A stretch of 64,000 nt of DNA from Methanobacteriota archaeon (GTDB taxonomy: Archaea; Thermoplasmatota; E2; DHVEG-1): assembly GCA_903877165.1 (NCBI GenBank), contig CAIRCU010000008.1, positions 1 to 64,000 of the forward strand, written 5' to 3'. Numbering within the stretch: the first letter of the stretch is position 1; every line of letters starts with the position of its first letter. The notes under the pieces were generated by a model that saw only the letters and a program-made list of their open reading frames with translations, did no database searches and had not been told where the DNA came from. The translations under genes and the position numbers were made by a program. Shown here one piece after another: positions 23,911-32,571 of the stretch.

Positions 23911-25395
23911 TTACCCGAGTTTGTAGGTGACCATGGCCTCCGGGTATCGTGCGGAGAGATCCAGCAGCTCTTGCATGGGGTGGCCCTCCAAGTACACCTC
24001 GAAGAAGGTCACCTCGTAGGCTCGGGTGATGTTCACCATTCGTTTCGGGGTGATCGTCCCGAAATTCAAAGCTTTGGGCGGAATGAAAGGAACGAGATGC
24101 GACAGCAACACGCCGACATCCGTGTACGCGTAGTGCGTGGAGCCGTAGATGCCGACGATGAAGGTATCGTTAGTGGTGTGGTTCCAGACGTACATGGTGT
24201 TGTTATCGATAACGGGGAGGTACCGAGACTCCTGCACCATCATGCAGAAGGGCTGATGGATCGTGCCGTTGAGGAAGCTCGGGCTGAAGTACCCATCCAA
24301 CGTTAGTCCGGCTTTGAACCGGGCATCCTCAAAGCAGCAGGACCCGGTGTTCCCCCCGCCGAAGGAGTGGCCCAGCATCCCGACTCTGGAGAGGTCGAAA
24401 TGCCCGGCGAACACGGGGTCGCTGGTATTCATGCCGGTGAGGACGTCTAGGGTGAACTTCGCGTCACCAATCATGGTTCGCAGCGACATCGCCAAGAACG
24501 CATCATGTTCCGCGGGGTCGGAGGGTGGCGTCGCGATGTCCACGGTTCGATTGCCTGGGAAGACGACGATGCCGGAGACATAGGGATGGTTGATAGCGGC
24601 GACGACGAACCCATGGCTCGCCAGGTCCTCTATCAGGGAGGTGTAGATCTGGTAGACGCCGTCATAGCCAGGTGAGAAGATGAGCACTGGATGCTGCCCA
24701 GGGGCGATGGGCGCCTGCGTTCGTCCGTGGGGATGCACGAACTCGTAGGCGGTGTCCGGGATGGTGAAAAGGGGGATGGGAGACTGGTTCTTCAGCCATA
24801 GGAACGTCAAGGGGTCCATGTACTGGACGGGGTCTCCTGCAGTGGTGGAGTCGGTAGGGTACCAGAGTTGGACCATGATCTCGCGGGTGTCGTTGGGATC
24901 CGATGTGAAGTTCTCCGGGCGGGTGGTATCGATGAGGTGGAGGCTTTGGACGCCGATGTTATACGGGCCGGTCAACGCTGGCATGAATGAGGCGTCGTCC
25001 TGCCCGGTGATCTTTATCATACCGAGGCCCTGGCAGAGCAGGAGGCCGGAGAACGAGGCGTTCGCCGACCTGAACACTCCGGTGAACGGGTGGCTGGAGT
25101 TGCCTTCGATCCAATGTCCGGAGATCATGGGGCCGAGGTACAGGCCGGTGACGCTGCCTGTTGTCGTGGTGCTGTTCCAGGTTGCGGAGAAGATGCCTAT
25201 GGTGTTGCGCCTGCCTTGGTTCAGGGATCCTTTGATGCTGCCTGAACTGGTCTTGGTGCTCCAGGTGCCGTGGAACGTTCCGTCCGGCCAGTCAGGATTG
25301 CTCACCTTGAACCATGGTGTTGCCTGCAGTGAGGATGGGATGATCATGAGGAGCAGGAGGATGGCGGTGCTAATCGCAACGATCTTTACAGTCAT
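23911..25395 (-). CDS. Secreted alpha/beta hydrolase (PAF-acetylhydrolase-like)
   Basis: 494 residues. Signal peptide (IVAISTAILLLLMIIPSSLQ), an N-terminal beta-rich region with repeated GTWSTKTSSGSIKGS / GIFSATWNSTTTTGSVTGLY segments (about 40-120), then the hydrolase domain: REIMVQLWYPTD, HPVLIFSPGYDG, SHGFVVAAINHPY and the nucleophile elbow GMLGHSFGGG with the active-site serine. A late ...STHYAYTD could supply the histidine. Extracellular esterase or lipase is likely; substrate unknown. Confidence 0.8.
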   Translation of the reverse strand: MTVKIVAISTAILLLLMIIPSSLQATPWFKVSNPDWPDGTFHGTWSTKTSSGSIKGSLNQGRRNTIGIFSATWNSTTTTGSVTGLYLGPMISGHWIEGNSSHPFTGVFRSANASFSGLLLCQGLGMIKITGQDDASFMPALTGPYNIGVQSLHLIDTTRPENFTSDPNDTREIMVQLWYPTDSTTAGDPVQYMDPLTFLWLKNQSPIPLFTIPDTAYEFVHPHGRTQAPIAPGQHPVLIFSPGYDGVYQIYTSLIEDLASHGFVVAAINHPYVSGIVVFPGNRTVDIATPPSDPAEHDAFLAMSLRTMIGDAKFTLDVLTGMNTSDPVFAGHFDLSRVGMLGHSFGGGNTGSCCFEDARFKAGLTLDGYFSPSFLNGTIHQPFCMMVQESRYLPVIDNNTMYVWNHTTNDTFIVGIYGSTHYAYTDVGVLLSHLVPFIPPKALNFGTITPKRMVNITRAYEVTFFEVYLEGHPMQELLDLSARYPEAMVTYKLG

Positions 25396-25559
25396 AGTCG
25401 AACCTTTAGGTAAGAAAGGGCTTTCATCATATAAAAGCGTTCCTGAACAGGAGGATGAGGCGGCATGACCGTGGGTTTTATTCTAAATCTGTATTATTGA
25501 AAAATTTGTGATAGGAGTTGTACTCCAAAGGAGGAGTGCATGACTTCAAACAACTTTTT

Positions 25560-26396
25560 TTAAAATTTCTTCGAAATATAATCCACCACGGACTCGAAGA
25601 TCGCCCTGCCGTCGCCGATCTCGCTGCCGAGTCCCGTCCGCGTCCACGTCGGCTGCTGATGGACGTAGAAGCTGCGCTCCGGATGCGGCATCATCCCGAA
25701 CACCGTACCGGCGGGGTTGCAGATCCCGGCGATGTTCCACGGCGACCCGTTCGGATTCCAGGGGTACCCCGCGTACTTCCCGTCAGGATCGACGTACCGG
25801 AACACGATCTGGTCGTTCTCCAGCAGCCGCTTGATGTACGCATCCTGCTTCTCCTGAGGGAACAGGAGCTTGCCTTCCGCGTGGGCGCTGGGGATCAGGC
25901 GGACCGAGTCTTTCGGGATCTTCCGGGTGAACACGCAGGTGCCGCTGTTCTCATGTTTCAGCAGCGTCGGCCGGCACTCGAACCGGCTCGAGTCGTTCAG
26001 ATACAAGCACGCATCCGGCACGTTCCTGATGGTCTCATCGAACCCGGGCAGCAGCCCCAGCTCCGTGAGGACCTGGAAGCCGTTGCAGACCCCGAGAACC
26101 GGGTAGCCCTGCTCCACGAACTCCCGGAGCGGACGTGCCAGCTGGCTTTTCATGCGCGCCGCGAAAATAGCGCCCGCACGGATGTAATCCCCTGCGGAGA
26201 ACCCGCCGGGAATCATGAGGCACTGGTAGTCGAATAAGTTACGGGTCTCCTCCTTGGTGCAGTCGATCCCGAGGAGCTGCTTGAGGTGCACGAACTCAGG
26301 TGCGGTCCCCAGTCGCTGGAACGCATCCAACGACTCCTGTTCGCAGTTCGTCCCTTCAATCCGGATAACCCCCACGCGAATGTCCGCGAGCTTCAA
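25560..26396 (-). CDS. purQ: Phosphoribosylformylglycinamidine synthase subunit PurQ
   Basis: Glutaminase subunit of the FGAM synthase complex in purine synthesis; it supplies ammonia to PurL. 278 residues of class I glutamine amidotransferase: VGVIRIEGTNCEQE, IPGGFSAGDYIRAGAI, YPVLGVCNGFQVLTELGLLP with the catalytic Cys, and GMMPHPERSF with the catalytic His and Glu. The start appears to be a TTG at 26396 with AGGTGA upstream. PurL and PurS are not in the window. Confidence 0.93.
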   Translation of the reverse strand: MKLADIRVGVIRIEGTNCEQESLDAFQRLGTAPEFVHLKQLLGIDCTKEETRNLFDYQCLMIPGGFSAGDYIRAGAIFAARMKSQLARPLREFVEQGYPVLGVCNGFQVLTELGLLPGFDETIRNVPDACLYLNDSSRFECRPTLLKHENSGTCVFTRKIPKDSVRLIPSAHAEGKLLFPQEKQDAYIKRLLENDQIVFRYVDPDGKYAGYPWNPNGSPWNIAGICNPAGTVFGMMPHPERSFYVHQQPTWTRTGLGSEIGDGRAIFESVVDYISKKF

Positions 26397-26594
26397 ACGT
26401 AATCACCTGGTCAGACGGGAGAATAGAAGGGGTATTATTTTAAGGATTCCGCAGCCGCCCGCAGGACGAGGTCTCTCCTGGTTGTATCCTCCTATCGTTT
26501 GGGAAACACCAACCATTTTCTGACCCTTTATAAGTAGGATTGACCCATACCGGTTCCTGGAGTAAAGGGCCATAACCAAGCCACCTCATTGAAG

Positions 26595-26789
26595 ATGATT
26601 GGTGGTCTGTTCCGTCATCAGGACGCCTCCCATCCGGAGCAGATCACGATTCCCGTGGGGGGAGAGGCGACGGTGTCCTGTACGCCTTTCCTGGGACTGA
26701 GACTCATCCACATAAATGTGACGGTGGATGGCGTCTCTAAGGACTACGAAGGGCATCAGCTGCTTTTCCTGACTCTTCTCCAGCCGTAG
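26595..26789 (+). pseudogene. Possible fragment of a secreted-protein C-terminus
   Basis: About 64 residues from ATG 26595: PEQITIPVGGEATVSCTPFL, GLRLIHINVTVDG, LLFLTLLQP. The VSCTPFLGLRLIHINVTV pattern resembles the last beta-strands of surface proteins such as those elsewhere in this window, but there is no signal peptide. It may be a remnant or a spurious frame. Confidence 0.3.
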
Positions 26790-26898
26790 TCCTCTCCTCC
26801 CTTACTTCTCCTTTTTTCCTATTTTCTCTGGTGGAATAAGATTAATGATGAGGCAGTGTATTCGGGGGTGCAACTGAATCTCAGGAGACGTATCTACT

Positions 26899-27240
26899 AT
26901 GAAGCATGTCCATTACTCCAAGGTTGAGTTGGAGCAGCCTAAAGAGGAGGGAGCTAAGGGCCTGAAAGTCCGCTGGATGATCTCCAAGAAGGATGGGGCG
27001 GAGAACTTCGCTATGCGCATGTTCGAGGTTCAGTCGGGTGGCTGTTCCCCGCTGCATCAGCACGACTGGGAGCATGAGGTCTTCATCCTCGAGGGCACGG
27101 GGCTGCTGCGGGACAAGACCCATGAGGAGCCGTTTGGGCCCGGGGACGTCGTCTTCGTCAAGCCGATGGAATGGCATCAGTTCGTGAACTCCGGCAAGAC
27201 CATGCTGCGGTTCCTGTGTCTCATCCCGATCAAAGAATAA
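26899..27240 (+). CDS. Cupin-domain protein
   Basis: 113 residues of a single small cupin barrel: MFEVQSGGCSPLHQHDWEHE carries the first motif (metal ligands H..HxxE), and PFGPGDVVFVKPMEWHQFVN the second with its histidine. Such proteins bind a metal and a small ligand; substrate unknown. A T-rich stretch follows the stop (CTTCTTTTTTT), likely a terminator. Confidence 0.85.
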   Translation: MKHVHYSKVELEQPKEEGAKGLKVRWMISKKDGAENFAMRMFEVQSGGCSPLHQHDWEHEVFILEGTGLLRDKTHEEPFGPGDVVFVKPMEWHQFVNSGKTMLRFLCLIPIKE

Positions 27241-27294
27241 ACCTTCTTTTTTTCTGGGTTAATCTTATAATCCTATCCTGTATGGGATATTTCT

Positions 27295-27528
27295 GTGTGC
27301 CTTGCGATTCCAGGGAAGGTTGTGACGATTGATGCAAAGACCGGCCACGCGCAGGTCGATTACGGGGACGGCACGTCACGTACGGTGAACGTGTCGCTTG
27401 TGGATGTGAAGGTCGGTGAGTACGTCCTGGTCCATGCGGGATTCGCGATCCAGGTGGTGGACCGCAAGGAGGCGGAGGAGACCATCGCGCTGTTCAAAGA
27501 GATGCTTGAGATGGCGGGTGAGGCCTAG
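27295..27528 (+). CDS. hypC: Hydrogenase maturation factor HypC
   Basis: 77 residues beginning MCLAIPGKVVTIDAKTGHAQ with the essential Cys2; it reads NVSLVDVKVGEYVLVHAGFA and ends in a helix. HypC carries the Fe(CN)2CO unit with HypD during [NiFe]-hydrogenase assembly. GTG start at 27295. The stop overlaps the hypD start by one base. No hydrogenase structural gene is in the window. Confidence 0.93.
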   Translation: MCLAIPGKVVTIDAKTGHAQVDYGDGTSRTVNVSLVDVKVGEYVLVHAGFAIQVVDRKEAEETIALFKEMLEMAGEA

Positions 27529-28607
27529 TGTTCGAGCTGCGCGACAAGACGGTGGCTGACGAGATCCTCTCGCAGTTGAAGGCCGCGAAGGTGAAGCTTC
27601 GGTTCATGCACGTATGCGGGACGCATCAGGAGACGCTGGTGCGGCATGGACTGGATACCGTTTTAAAAAAGTGTGGTGTCACGGTCAGCCAGGGCCCGGG
27701 GTGCCCGGTGTGCGTAACGACCGCGAGGGAGATCGAGGAGGCAATCGCGCTCGCCCGCCGGGGGTACACGGTCGCGTCGTTCGGCGACATGCTGCAGGTG
27801 CCTGGGAAGGATGCATCCCTGGCGCAGGTGAAGGCGCAGGGCAGTGACGTGCGGATGGTGTACAGCATCGAGGATGTAGTGAACCTGGCGAAGCAGCATC
27901 CGCAGAAGCAGGTCGTTTTCTTGGCGGTTGGGTTTGAGACGACCGCGCCGTCGACCGCCGCAGTCATCGAAAACGGGCCTCCCGAAAATTTTTCGATTTT
28001 GAGTTGCCATCGGATGATTCCGCCTGCGCTTCAGGCAATCTTGAGGGCGGGGGAGCTGCGGATCGATGGGTTCATCGAGCCTGGTCATGTGTCCACAATC
28101 ATCGGGCTGAAGCCGTACCAGCTGATTTCTCGGCAGTATCATGTGCCTCAGGTGGTGGCTGGGTTCGAGCCGCTGGATGTGCTCATGTCAGTCTGGATGC
28201 TGGTGCAGCAGGTGCAGCAGGGGAAGGCTGCTGTGGAGAACGAGTATGCCCGGGCGGTGAATGCAGAGGGCAACGTCAAGGCTCAGCGTGTGATGCGTCA
28301 GGTGTTTGCTGCTGGGGATGTCGCCTGGCGTGGGTTCCCGGTGATCCCGAAGTCAGGGATGTTCTTGAAACCGCAGTACGCGGCGTTTGATGCTCGGAAG
28401 CGGTTTGCAGATGATCTTTCGGTGCTGGCGGGTGAGTCGTTCCCGGAGCCGCAAGGATGCTTGTGCGGGGCGGTGCTGCGGGGGGTGTGTGCATCGCAGG
28501 AGTGCCCGCTGTTCGGCTGTCAGTGTACGCCGCAGACGCCACTTGGTCCGTGCATGGTGAGTCGTGAGGGGAGCTGTCGGATCGAGTTTCAGTATCAGAA
28601 GAAGTAG
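27528..28607 (+). CDS. hypD: Hydrogenase maturation protein HypD
   Basis: Builds the Fe(CN)2CO group with HypC. 359 residues with the family cysteines: HVCGTHQETLVRHG, QGPGCPVCVTT, CHRMIPPALQAIL, and the C-terminal cluster site with CLCGAVLRGVC, SQECPLFGCQC and LGPCMVSREGSC. VAGFEPLDVLMSVWMLV is typical. GTG start overlapping the hypC stop (TAGTG), so the two are translated together. Confidence 0.95.
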   Translation: MFELRDKTVADEILSQLKAAKVKLRFMHVCGTHQETLVRHGLDTVLKKCGVTVSQGPGCPVCVTTAREIEEAIALARRGYTVASFGDMLQVPGKDASLAQVKAQGSDVRMVYSIEDVVNLAKQHPQKQVVFLAVGFETTAPSTAAVIENGPPENFSILSCHRMIPPALQAILRAGELRIDGFIEPGHVSTIIGLKPYQLISRQYHVPQVVAGFEPLDVLMSVWMLVQQVQQGKAAVENEYARAVNAEGNVKAQRVMRQVFAAGDVAWRGFPVIPKSGMFLKPQYAAFDARKRFADDLSVLAGESFPEPQGCLCGAVLRGVCASQECPLFGCQCTPQTPLGPCMVSREGSCRIEFQYQKK

Positions 28608-28701
28608 GTTCTGTTTTTTACGATATTTTTATTGCATTATTTATAGGGGTCTGCATACTTTATTATATAGTCCGTGTGTTGTTTTATATGGAGGAAGTTG
28701 T

Positions 28702-29565
28702 ATGCAGCGTGTGTCGCGGGTTTGGGTGATCTCGTTTTGTGTAGTTGGTTTGTTGGTGAGTCTTGCTTTTATTCCGTGTGTTGAGAAGGTTCGTGCTGAT
28801 GATGGGGGGGTTGAGGTAATGGTTGAGGGATGTGGGTTTCCTGGTTTTCATAATCGTTCGATAAAACTCACTTCGTCTCAGGCTCATGATCTTCAGGACT
28901 TCTTTGTGCAGTTGCAGGTACGACTTGGGCAGGCGAGGACAAAGCAAGAAATGGTGAGTAGTATCAGGGATATTTTTTCGCGTTTATCTGCCATAGGTCT
29001 TCTTCCTTCTTCCCGGTCTGTAAAGTACGTTGAGAAGTTGATGGAGGATCGTTGTGAGGTAGGTGCGGATGCGTCTTCGATAGTAACCAATGGTCTGGCT
29101 GAGAATCGCCATTGTGTCTTGGTCGGGGCTGCGAGTGATTCGACGTTCTGGGGGTTAATACCGAAATTGATGTTGAATTCTTCTTTTTGGTATATATTTG
29201 CTATGATGTTCTTGGGTATCTATTCATTGTATGCCATTTTTAAGCCGTGTAATCTCTTTGGTGATGTGACGTTCGGGGGGTACACCGTTTACTCGATGGT
29301 CGATTCGGGGAAATCTCCGGCTCCAATTTATCATAGTCCTTCTGTCGGCTGGATCTGGACAACGGGCAATAATGGTGTTGTTCAGTGGAATCAATCGTTT
29401 TATGGAAATATTGGAACGAGTTATTTCTTGCCTCCTGCCCTAGGTGTATATACCGGGGCGACTGGGTTTACTGGGTTTAGGATTAGTGGTTTTTTCGTCA
29501 CGTACTTCATGTTTGGTATCGCTTCGCATGTGAAGCTTGGCTCGTCTCCACCGTATAGTCGATGA
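28702..29565 (+). CDS. Secreted protein, paralogue A
   Basis: 287 residues. Signal peptide (VWVISFCVVGLLVSLAFIPC then VRADD), an N-terminal helical part (LTSSQAHDLQDFFVQLQVRL, IRDIFSRLSAIGLLP), a hydrophobic stretch FWYIFAMMFLGIYSLYAIF, and a C-terminal beta region with GATGFTGFRISGFF. ATG 28702 with GAGGAAG upstream and a TTATTATATAG promoter at about 28660. It is homologous to the next gene in order and motifs. Codon use is T/G-rich, unlike the neighbours. No known family. Confidence 0.75.
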   Translation: MQRVSRVWVISFCVVGLLVSLAFIPCVEKVRADDGGVEVMVEGCGFPGFHNRSIKLTSSQAHDLQDFFVQLQVRLGQARTKQEMVSSIRDIFSRLSAIGLLPSSRSVKYVEKLMEDRCEVGADASSIVTNGLAENRHCVLVGAASDSTFWGLIPKLMLNSSFWYIFAMMFLGIYSLYAIFKPCNLFGDVTFGGYTVYSMVDSGKSPAPIYHSPSVGWIWTTGNNGVVQWNQSFYGNIGTSYFLPPALGVYTGATGFTGFRISGFFVTYFMFGIASHVKLGSSPPYSR

Positions 29566-29680
29566 AAAAGGTTTTATTCACTGGAGAAGCGGAAGTAACA
29601 GGCCGTTTGTTTTCTTTTATTAAGGGGTTGCGTTTTTTTTAAATATCTGGTATTTGTTATTAATTGTGGGGTTGTTTGCT

Positions 29681-30493
29681 ATGTGGACGTCTGCGTTCGT
29701 TCGTGGTGTGGTATCAGTTGGCGTTGTCGTCTTGTTCCTTAGCATTTCGTGTAGTCCCTTGATCGAGTCGGTTCATGCACGTGATGCCGGGGATTGTCGG
29801 GTCAATGTGTGTGGGATGCCAGGTGTTCAGAAAACGGTCAGGCTTACACCTGAGCAGTGTCGTGAAGTCGAGTATGCGTTTGAAAGATTTCAGGAAAGAA
29901 TATCCTGCGGTCTTTCCCATGAGGAACTAGTTGTAGAAGTTTCAGGGTTGCTTGATGTCTTGAAATCATGTGGCGTGGTTTCCCGGGTAAGTAGTGATGA
30001 GATTTCTCAGCGTGTCTCGGGTCTTGGTGGGTGCTCTGCTTCGCGGTCCGGGCAAGGATCTGGAGTGTATGAAAATTCGCGGTGCCTGATTGTGGGGAAG
30101 GGCGATACGGTGTTGGTTGCCGGGATGGCGTCGAGATTTTTGGAGCGTGTGTTCTCCGGGCATTATGGTCCTCTGTTTGAGTATGTGTTTGCGTTTCTTT
30201 TCTTTCGTGGGATGCTTGGGGTGGTGAGTGTGGCTGGTGAGCTTGGGTTTGGGGTTGATTTTGGTATTGCGGCTGGTCCTTGTACTGGTTGGATTGCAAC
30301 GGCGGGTCGGAATGGCACGTTTTACGTGCGGGGTGACTATTATGGTGTGCTGGGGACGACTGCGTATGTCAGTATGACGGGGGCGGAGGGGTTCACCGGC
30401 ATTCGCCTGCTGATCGGTTTTAAAAGTTATTATCTCGGTGTTGCCCAGGAAGTGAAAATTGAGACGATGCCAAACGATTCTTCCTGTGAATGA
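29681..30493 (+). CDS. Secreted protein, paralogue B
   Basis: 270 residues: signal peptide (VSVGVVVLFLSISCSPLIES), CGMPGVQKTVRLTPEQCREV parallel to CGFPGFHNRSIKLTSSQAHD in paralogue A, ISCGLSHEELVVEVSGLLDV, then a hydrophobic LFEYVFAFLFFRGMLGVVSV and a C-terminal GWIATAGRNGTF...GAEGFTGIRLLIGF matching GWIWTTGNNGVV...GATGFTGFRISGFF. ATG 29681 about 30 bases after TTTAAATAT. A tandem duplication with paralogue A; function unknown. Confidence 0.72.
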   Translation: MWTSAFVRGVVSVGVVVLFLSISCSPLIESVHARDAGDCRVNVCGMPGVQKTVRLTPEQCREVEYAFERFQERISCGLSHEELVVEVSGLLDVLKSCGVVSRVSSDEISQRVSGLGGCSASRSGQGSGVYENSRCLIVGKGDTVLVAGMASRFLERVFSGHYGPLFEYVFAFLFFRGMLGVVSVAGELGFGVDFGIAAGPCTGWIATAGRNGTFYVRGDYYGVLGTTAYVSMTGAEGFTGIRLLIGFKSYYLGVAQEVKIETMPNDSSCE

Positions 30494-30530
30494 TTCGGGA
30501 TGGAAGGAAAGACGGCCAATGTTTTTTTTA

Positions 30531-31316
30531 TTATTGTAGAAGAGAGCGGAAGAGGTAGAGGATGAGGGAGACGGCAACGCTGATGATGACTGCTCCTATG
30601 GTTCCGGTCAGGATTCCTGTCATGGGATAGAGGAAGTAGATGGCGGCGCCGTAGGCGACGACGCTGGGGCTGCCGTAGATCATGCCTTTGGCGAGCGCCT
30701 TGGTGAAGAGCGGCCCGTGCTCGATGTACGCGATGAGCATCGTTGAAAGGAAGATCGCGGGGAACATGGCGAGGATGCCGCTGAGCGCGACGCTGAGGTT
30801 GGAGAGGGAGACGGCGGCGGCGATGACGACGCCGGCGAGCAGGCCGCGTAAAAGGATTTTGCGGTAGGTGTACTGCATGTGGATCTTCTGCTGGGACGCG
30901 ACGTGTTCGTGTTTCTCGAGGTACCACAGGCAGACGGCGAAGGCCACTGCGAAGATGACGAGGGGGACGAGGATCGCTGTGAAATCCGCGATGTACAGCA
31001 GGGCGGTGAAGAAGGTCCAGAGGGAGAACGAGCCGATGAGGATTATGGGTAGTGACCGGGTGCTGAGGGCGGCGAAGGCGACGAGGAAGAGGACGTTGAT
31101 GCCCATTTCTGCGACTGCGATGGACACGGAGTGGGCGGCGAAGGGGATGCCGCGGTTGAGGGCGATGAAGAGGAAGGCGATGACGATGGTGGAGGGTAGG
31201 GTGCCGGCGATGCCGCCGATCTTGGTGCCGAAGCGCTCGGCGAGCATCGTGATGAGGATGACGACTGTAAAAGAGAGGAAGAAGGGGAGGATGAGTTCGA
31301 CGAGGGGGGAGAGCAC
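30531..31316 (-). CDS. DUF3147-like membrane protein
   Basis: 261 residues, about eight membrane segments. It has two similar halves, each with a glycine/proline-rich segment: FGTKIGGIAGTLPSTIVIAF and LSGILAMFPAIFLSTMLIAY. This recalls the DUF3147/GlpM family. Function unknown, possibly transport. GTG start at 31316. Divergent from the Fur gene; the 131-base spacer holds the Fur-type operator. Confidence 0.7.
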   Translation of the reverse strand: MLSPLVELILPFFLSFTVVILITMLAERFGTKIGGIAGTLPSTIVIAFLFIALNRGIPFAAHSVSIAVAEMGINVLFLVAFAALSTRSLPIILIGSFSLWTFFTALLYIADFTAILVPLVIFAVAFAVCLWYLEKHEHVASQQKIHMQYTYRKILLRGLLAGVVIAAAVSLSNLSVALSGILAMFPAIFLSTMLIAYIEHGPLFTKALAKGMIYGSPSVVAYGAAIYFLYPMTGILTGTIGAVIISVAVSLILYLFRSLLQ

Positions 31317-31375
31317 GAGTGGGTGAATCCGTCGTGGTTTATTAAACGACGCAGGCCATGGAAGAAATCGTAAGG

Positions 31376-31384
31376 TTTATTAAC
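31376..31384 (+). promoter_or_regulatory. TATA-like element upstream of the Fur-type operator
   Basis: TTTATTAAC lies about 25-30 bases before the inverted repeat at 31407-31421, which would put the transcription start within that repeat. A repressor bound there would block the initiating polymerase. Confidence 0.45.
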
Positions 31385-31406
31385 ACGACATGGATTCGGT
31401 CCTACA

Positions 31407-31421
31407 TTGTAATCATTACAA
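31407..31421. promoter_or_regulatory. Fur/PerR-type operator (perfect inverted repeat)
   Basis: TTGTAATCATTACAA is a perfect 7-1-7 palindrome and agrees with the PerR-box consensus TTATAATNATTATAA except at one symmetric position in each arm. It lies 26 bases before the ATG of the Fur-family gene that heads the oxygen-defence block. Autoregulation and control of the block are inferred. Confidence 0.75.
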
Positions 31422-31447
31422 GTTAGGATGAAGTCCAGGCACAAACC

Positions 31448-31888
31448 ATGTACGAACCCTACATCACCCTCCTCAAAGAACACCACCTCAAAGCCACACC
31501 CCAACGCCTCCAGATCATCCACTACCTCCACACCCACCACACCCACCCAAACGCAGACGACATCTACACAGCCCTCAGACACACCAGCCCCTCCCTCTCA
31601 CGCACCACTGTGTACAACGCCTTGGAAACCCTCAAAAAAGAGAACATCATCCACTCCATCACCATCTCCGCAGGCGAAACCCGCTACGACGCCCGGATCG
31701 ACACCCACCACCACTTCCTCTGCACCACCTGCAACACCATCTCGGACATCGAACTCGTCTGCCCCAACATCAAACGCGTCGAAGGCGGCGGGTACTGCAT
31801 CGAAGAAGTCCACGGCTACTTCAAAGGCATCTGCCCGCAATGCGCCCAGAAACAGGAGCGAAAACATGAACCCAAAGACGCTGCATAA
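31448..31888 (+). CDS. Fur-family regulator (PerR-like)
   Basis: 146 residues: winged helix [20 protein letters not shown] and [20 protein letters not shown] (recognition helix), then the dimerisation domain with [20 protein letters not shown] and CPQC, providing the HxHH metal site and two zinc CxxC pairs. Metal- and peroxide-sensing repressors of this kind control iron or oxidative stress genes. It overlaps the next gene by 23 bases. Confidence 0.9.
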   Translation: MYEPYITLLKEHHLKATPQRLQIIHYLHTHHTHPNADDIYTALRHTSPSLSRTTVYNALETLKKENIIHSITISAGETRYDARIDTHHHFLCTTCNTISDIELVCPNIKRVEGGGYCIEEVHGYFKGICPQCAQKQERKHEPKDAA

Positions 31889-32564
31889 AATCCCGTACGG
31901 ACTCTACATCGTCAGCTCACGCAGCGGCGACAAGCTCAACGGCCAGATCGCCAACGCCCTCTTCCAGGTCACAGCCCAGCCCCAGACCATCGCCGTCAGC
32001 ATCAACAAACAGAACCTCACCCACGAGTACATCGACACAAGCAAGGTCTTCTCCGCCTCCATCCTCTGCCAGGACGCACCCATGGCCCTCATAGGACTCT
32101 TCGGCTACAAGTCAGGCCGCGACGTCGACAAATTCAAGACCATCAAGTACAAGACCGGCGTCACCGGCGCACCCATCGTCCTGGACTCCTGCCTCGGCTA
32201 CCTCGAAGCACGCGTCATCGACCAGATCTCCGTCGGCACCCACACCATCTTCATCGGACGAGTCGAAGACGCAGAACTCCTCTCCAGCGACCCGCCCATG
32301 ACCTACGAATACTACCATGAAATCAAAGGCGGCCGGTCCCCCAAGACCGCGCCGACCTACCAACCAAACGAACAACAAAAAAAGAAAAAGGAGGAAAAAA
32401 CCATGAAAAAATATGTCTGCACCGTGTGCGGCTACATCTACGACCCAGAAATCGGCGACCCGGACAGCGACATCGCCGCAGGCACCGCCTTCGAAGACCT
32501 CCCAGACGACTGGGTCTGCCCACTCTGCGGAGCCGGCAAAGACGCCTTCGAACCCCAGGAGTAA
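31866..32564 (+). CDS. hrb: Flavin reductase-rubredoxin fusion (high-molecular-weight rubredoxin)
   Basis: 232 residues. About 1-160 is an FMN-binding flavin reductase domain ([57 protein letters not shown]). A linker rich in Lys/Glu follows, and 180-232 is a full rubredoxin: [18 protein letters not shown] and [15 protein letters not shown]. Such fusions pass electrons from NAD(P)H to flavodiiron proteins; the FprA gene starts seven bases downstream. The rubredoxin part has its own ribosome-binding site and ATG at 32403. Confidence 0.9.
   Translation: MNPKTLHKIPYGLYIVSSRSGDKLNGQIANALFQVTAQPQTIAVSINKQNLTHEYIDTSKVFSASILCQDAPMALIGLFGYKSGRDVDKFKTIKYKTGVTGAPIVLDSCLGYLEARVIDQISVGTHTIFIGRVEDAELLSSDPPMTYEYYHEIKGGRSPKTAPTYQPNEQQKKKKEEKTMKKYVCTVCGYIYDPEIGDPDSDIAAGTAFEDLPDDWVCPLCGAGKDAFEPQE
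32388..32405 (+). promoter_or_regulatory. Internal ribosome-binding site before the rubredoxin domain
   Basis: AAGGAGG at 32388-32394 stands eight bases before an in-frame ATG (32403) that opens the rubredoxin domain of hrb. It could allow a free 53-residue rubredoxin to be made from the same mRNA. The A-rich linker also encodes Lys/Glu, so the match could be chance. Confidence 0.5.
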
Positions 32565-32571
32565 ACACCCC

